In this document: one piece after another, positions 20,362-21,946 of the stretch
Layout of the letters: the number at the start of each line of letters is the position of its first letter
Position numbering within the stretch: position 1 is the first letter of the stretch
Assembly: GCA_964567045.1 (NCBI GenBank)
Contig: CAZMLE010000063.1
Coordinates: 1-21,946, forward strand
Direction: 5' to 3'
Length of the DNA stretch: 21,946 nt
Origin: JAFNGF01 sp964567045
GTDB lineage: Bacteria; Planctomycetota; Phycisphaerae; Sedimentisphaerales; Anaerobacaceae
Notes under the pieces: generated by a model
Told to the model about the DNA's origin: nothing
The model's input: the letters and a program-made list of their open reading frames with translations, nothing else
Databases searched by the model: none
Made by a program: the position numbers and the translations under genes

Positions 20362-21921
20362 ATGCACTCTGCAAAACTAAGGTTCTGCATCGTACTGGCA
20401 TGTGTCCTCGCGGTTTCTGTCGCACACGTTACGACCGCATTTTCCGGTCAGTCCGCTGCCAAGGCATCGAAAATTGTATTAGCAAATGATATTGTTCGTT
20501 TTGAATTTGAGCCCGAGTGTATGGGACTTATTGCGATGGTGGATGTTGGTGCCGGAGTCAACCACATCCAGCCGGCTGATGGAAAACACACGCTCTGGGA
20601 GCTCACCCTTGGCCGGGGCATAGAAAAACGCAGCCTCTCAAACCCCCAGCAACCCTGCACCTCTTACAGAATTGAGAAACTTGCAGACGAGGGCCAGCGG
20701 GCAATTTTTGAGTGGCTTAATATGGATTTGGAGAACGAGAAAAACGCGGTCACTGTTCGGGTAACGGTTGATGTTCCTCGAAATTCCGGCATAGCTTCCT
20801 GGAGAATATGGGTAGACAATAAATCCGAAAAATGGGGACTTTATGACGTTGACTTCCCAAAGTGTAGCGGATATTTGAAACGCGGAGAATATGATATAGC
20901 CGTTCCTACAGGTAACGCGGGCAGACTTTTCAAAAACTGCGCCGAAAGAATGTCGTACAGGTATCCGCACGGCTGGTCGATGCCGATGCAGTTTCTATGC
21001 GCAACCAAAGGAACGAACGCAATCTATGTGGCCGCACATGATCCGAATGCGTGGGACAAAACTTTCATCATAGAACCCGGCAAGGAGTTTTACATCGAAA
21101 CAAACGCCGAAAATATGGCTGTTCCTGGCTCCGATCATAAGGACCCATTTGCGGTAATGATGGGCATATACAGTGGAAGCTGGATGGAAGGATGCAAAAT
21201 ATATCGAAAATTTGCGCTGTCCGCCCCGTGGACATCGCAAGGCAAAATCTCACATCGCGCAAGTATGCCGGAGGCGCTTAAGAACGTTGGGTTATGGATG
21301 TTGGTGGGTGGTTACATCGGGCCGGAGACCGGCACTTTGGAGCAAAAGAATAAGCCGCTGCTCGATGCGCAAAACTACTTCGGCGTTCCACTTGCTGCAC
21401 ACTGGTACAACTGGCACGCCATCCCTTTCGATACTCACTACCCCCACTATTTTCCGACCAAGCCTGGCATTGCCGACCAGGTGCGTGACCTTGTATCAAA
21501 AGGCCTTATTATAATGCCCTATATCAACGGCAGAATCATCGACATTTCTAACGACGACTTTGAGGAGTATTTCCCCTATTGTGCTAAAGATCAGGCGGGA
21601 AAGCACTACGTGGAGGTATACGGCAACGGAGTAAAACAGGCCCCTATGTGCAGCTATACGGAATTCTGGCAGGATAAAATTGCTGGCATCGTCGAGCGCC
21701 TGGCAGCGGAGGTAGGCGTAAATGCGGTTTACATCGACCAGATTGCCGCTGCCGGCCCGGTTCTTTGTTTTGACAAGTCACACGGGCATCCGCTTGGCGG
21801 CGGCGGGTGGTGGGTCGACGGCTACAGAAAGATGCTCAAGAAAGTCCAGAATGTTGCGCATAGCGCCGGCAGGGTCCCCGCTTCGCGGGAACTTAGAGGG
21901 TGTGTGAAAAGTTCAAAGTGA
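20362..21921 (+). CDS. Secreted DUF6259-type protein, apparently C-terminally truncated
   Basis: A 519-residue exported protein. The ATG at 20362 follows AGGAGAA and gives a signal peptide (MHSAKLRFCIVLACVLAVSV). The N-terminal beta-rich part (ASKIVLANDIVRFEFEPE) looks like a galactose-mutarotase-type sandwich. It leads into a TIM-barrel-like part with LAAHWYNWHAIPFDTHYP, GLIIMPYINGR, VNAVYIDQI and HPLGGGGWWVDGYRKML. I associate this combination with DUF6259 proteins, thought to be glycoside-hydrolase-like; the activity is unproven. The barrel looks incomplete. After NVAHSAGR the frame enters a small hairpin repeat (21871-21890) and ends RVPASRELRGCVKSSK. Family members usually continue well beyond this point, so the gene is probably broken by an insertion or rearrangement. 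Confidence 0.65.
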   Translation: MHSAKLRFCIVLACVLAVSVAHVTTAFSGQSAAKASKIVLANDIVRFEFEPECMGLIAMVDVGAGVNHIQPADGKHTLWELTLGRGIEKRSLSNPQQPCTSYRIEKLADEGQRAIFEWLNMDLENEKNAVTVRVTVDVPRNSGIASWRIWVDNKSEKWGLYDVDFPKCSGYLKRGEYDIAVPTGNAGRLFKNCAERMSYRYPHGWSMPMQFLCATKGTNAIYVAAHDPNAWDKTFIIEPGKEFYIETNAENMAVPGSDHKDPFAVMMGIYSGSWMEGCKIYRKFALSAPWTSQGKISHRASMPEALKNVGLWMLVGGYIGPETGTLEQKNKPLLDAQNYFGVPLAAHWYNWHAIPFDTHYPHYFPTKPGIADQVRDLVSKGLIIMPYINGRIIDISNDDFEEYFPYCAKDQAGKHYVEVYGNGVKQAPMCSYTEFWQDKIAGIVERLAAEVGVNAVYIDQIAAAGPVLCFDKSHGHPLGGGGWWVDGYRKMLKKVQNVAHSAGRVPASRELRGCVKSSK

Positions 21922-21946
21922 TTGTTCAGTATAAGCCGATACTTCC
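21871..21946. repeat. Hairpin repeat and possible mobile-element border at the end of the window
   Basis: An imperfect hairpin (TCCCCGC/GCGGGA, 21875-21890), related in style to the ATTCCCGC family, is followed by GAGGGTGTGTGAAAAGTTCA and further sequence that shows no continuation of the DUF6259-type protein in any frame. This may be the left edge of an insertion that continues beyond the window. Confidence 0.4.

Overview
The window reads as an accessory stretch of a Planctomycetota chromosome, most likely a Phycisphaerae-type environmental genome. This is inferred from content. There is a planctomycete-style PEP-CTERM tail (PAPA variant), a giant exoprotein built of DUF7901-like modules with GEVED, LamG and dockerin-like domains, a PD40/TPR protein with one haem motif, and Tat-exported aldo/keto-reductase-like proteins. 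Many dispersed palindromic repeats lie in and between genes. No housekeeping gene, rRNA, tRNA, CRISPR array, transposase or integrase was seen.

Layout. 1-131: start of a minus-strand gene cut by the window edge. 438-1112 (+): PEP-CTERM surface protein with its own promoter and a strong intrinsic terminator. 1211-3616 (+): PD40/TPR protein with a CxxCH motif. 3720-8840 (-): 1706-residue modular exoprotein whose N-terminal domain is a paralogue of the 438-1112 product. 8995-11244 (-): DUF5060-type glycoside hydrolase with thrombospondin type 3 repeats. 11373-12866 (-): a coupled pair of uncharacterised cytoplasmic proteins. 13122-14119 (-): aldo/keto-reductase-like protein whose Tat signal peptide is now in another frame. 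14526-16829 (-): secreted C10 (streptopain-like) protease with dockerin and LamG domains. 16830-17712: repeat-rich gene-free region. 17713-18840 (+): Tat-exported aldo/keto-reductase fold protein. 18964-19581 (+): tetrahaem lipoprotein. 19638-20057 (-): lone pseudopilin. 20362-21921 (+): DUF6259-type secreted protein, apparently broken off by a repeat.

Nearly every product is exported (Sec, lipoprotein, Tat or type IV prepilin signals). The theme is extracellular polymer degradation and surface attachment: a protease and a glycosidase with Ca-binding and dockerin-like modules, a surface-sorted protein, and a periplasmic redox group. No single pathway can be assigned.

The most unusual property is how small repeats have shaped proteins. 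A 27-bp element sits at the signal-peptide boundary of the giant exoprotein and is absent from its paralogue. A 52-bp double hairpin is translated inside the glycosidase. A further hairpin is translated in the linker of the tetrahaem lipoprotein, and another coincides with the broken end of the DUF6259 protein. Also notable are a Tat leader separated from its enzyme by a frameshift ending in TAATG, a LamG domain nested inside a DUF7901-like module, and a helically phased decamer array around a 16-bp palindrome in the largest gene-free region.
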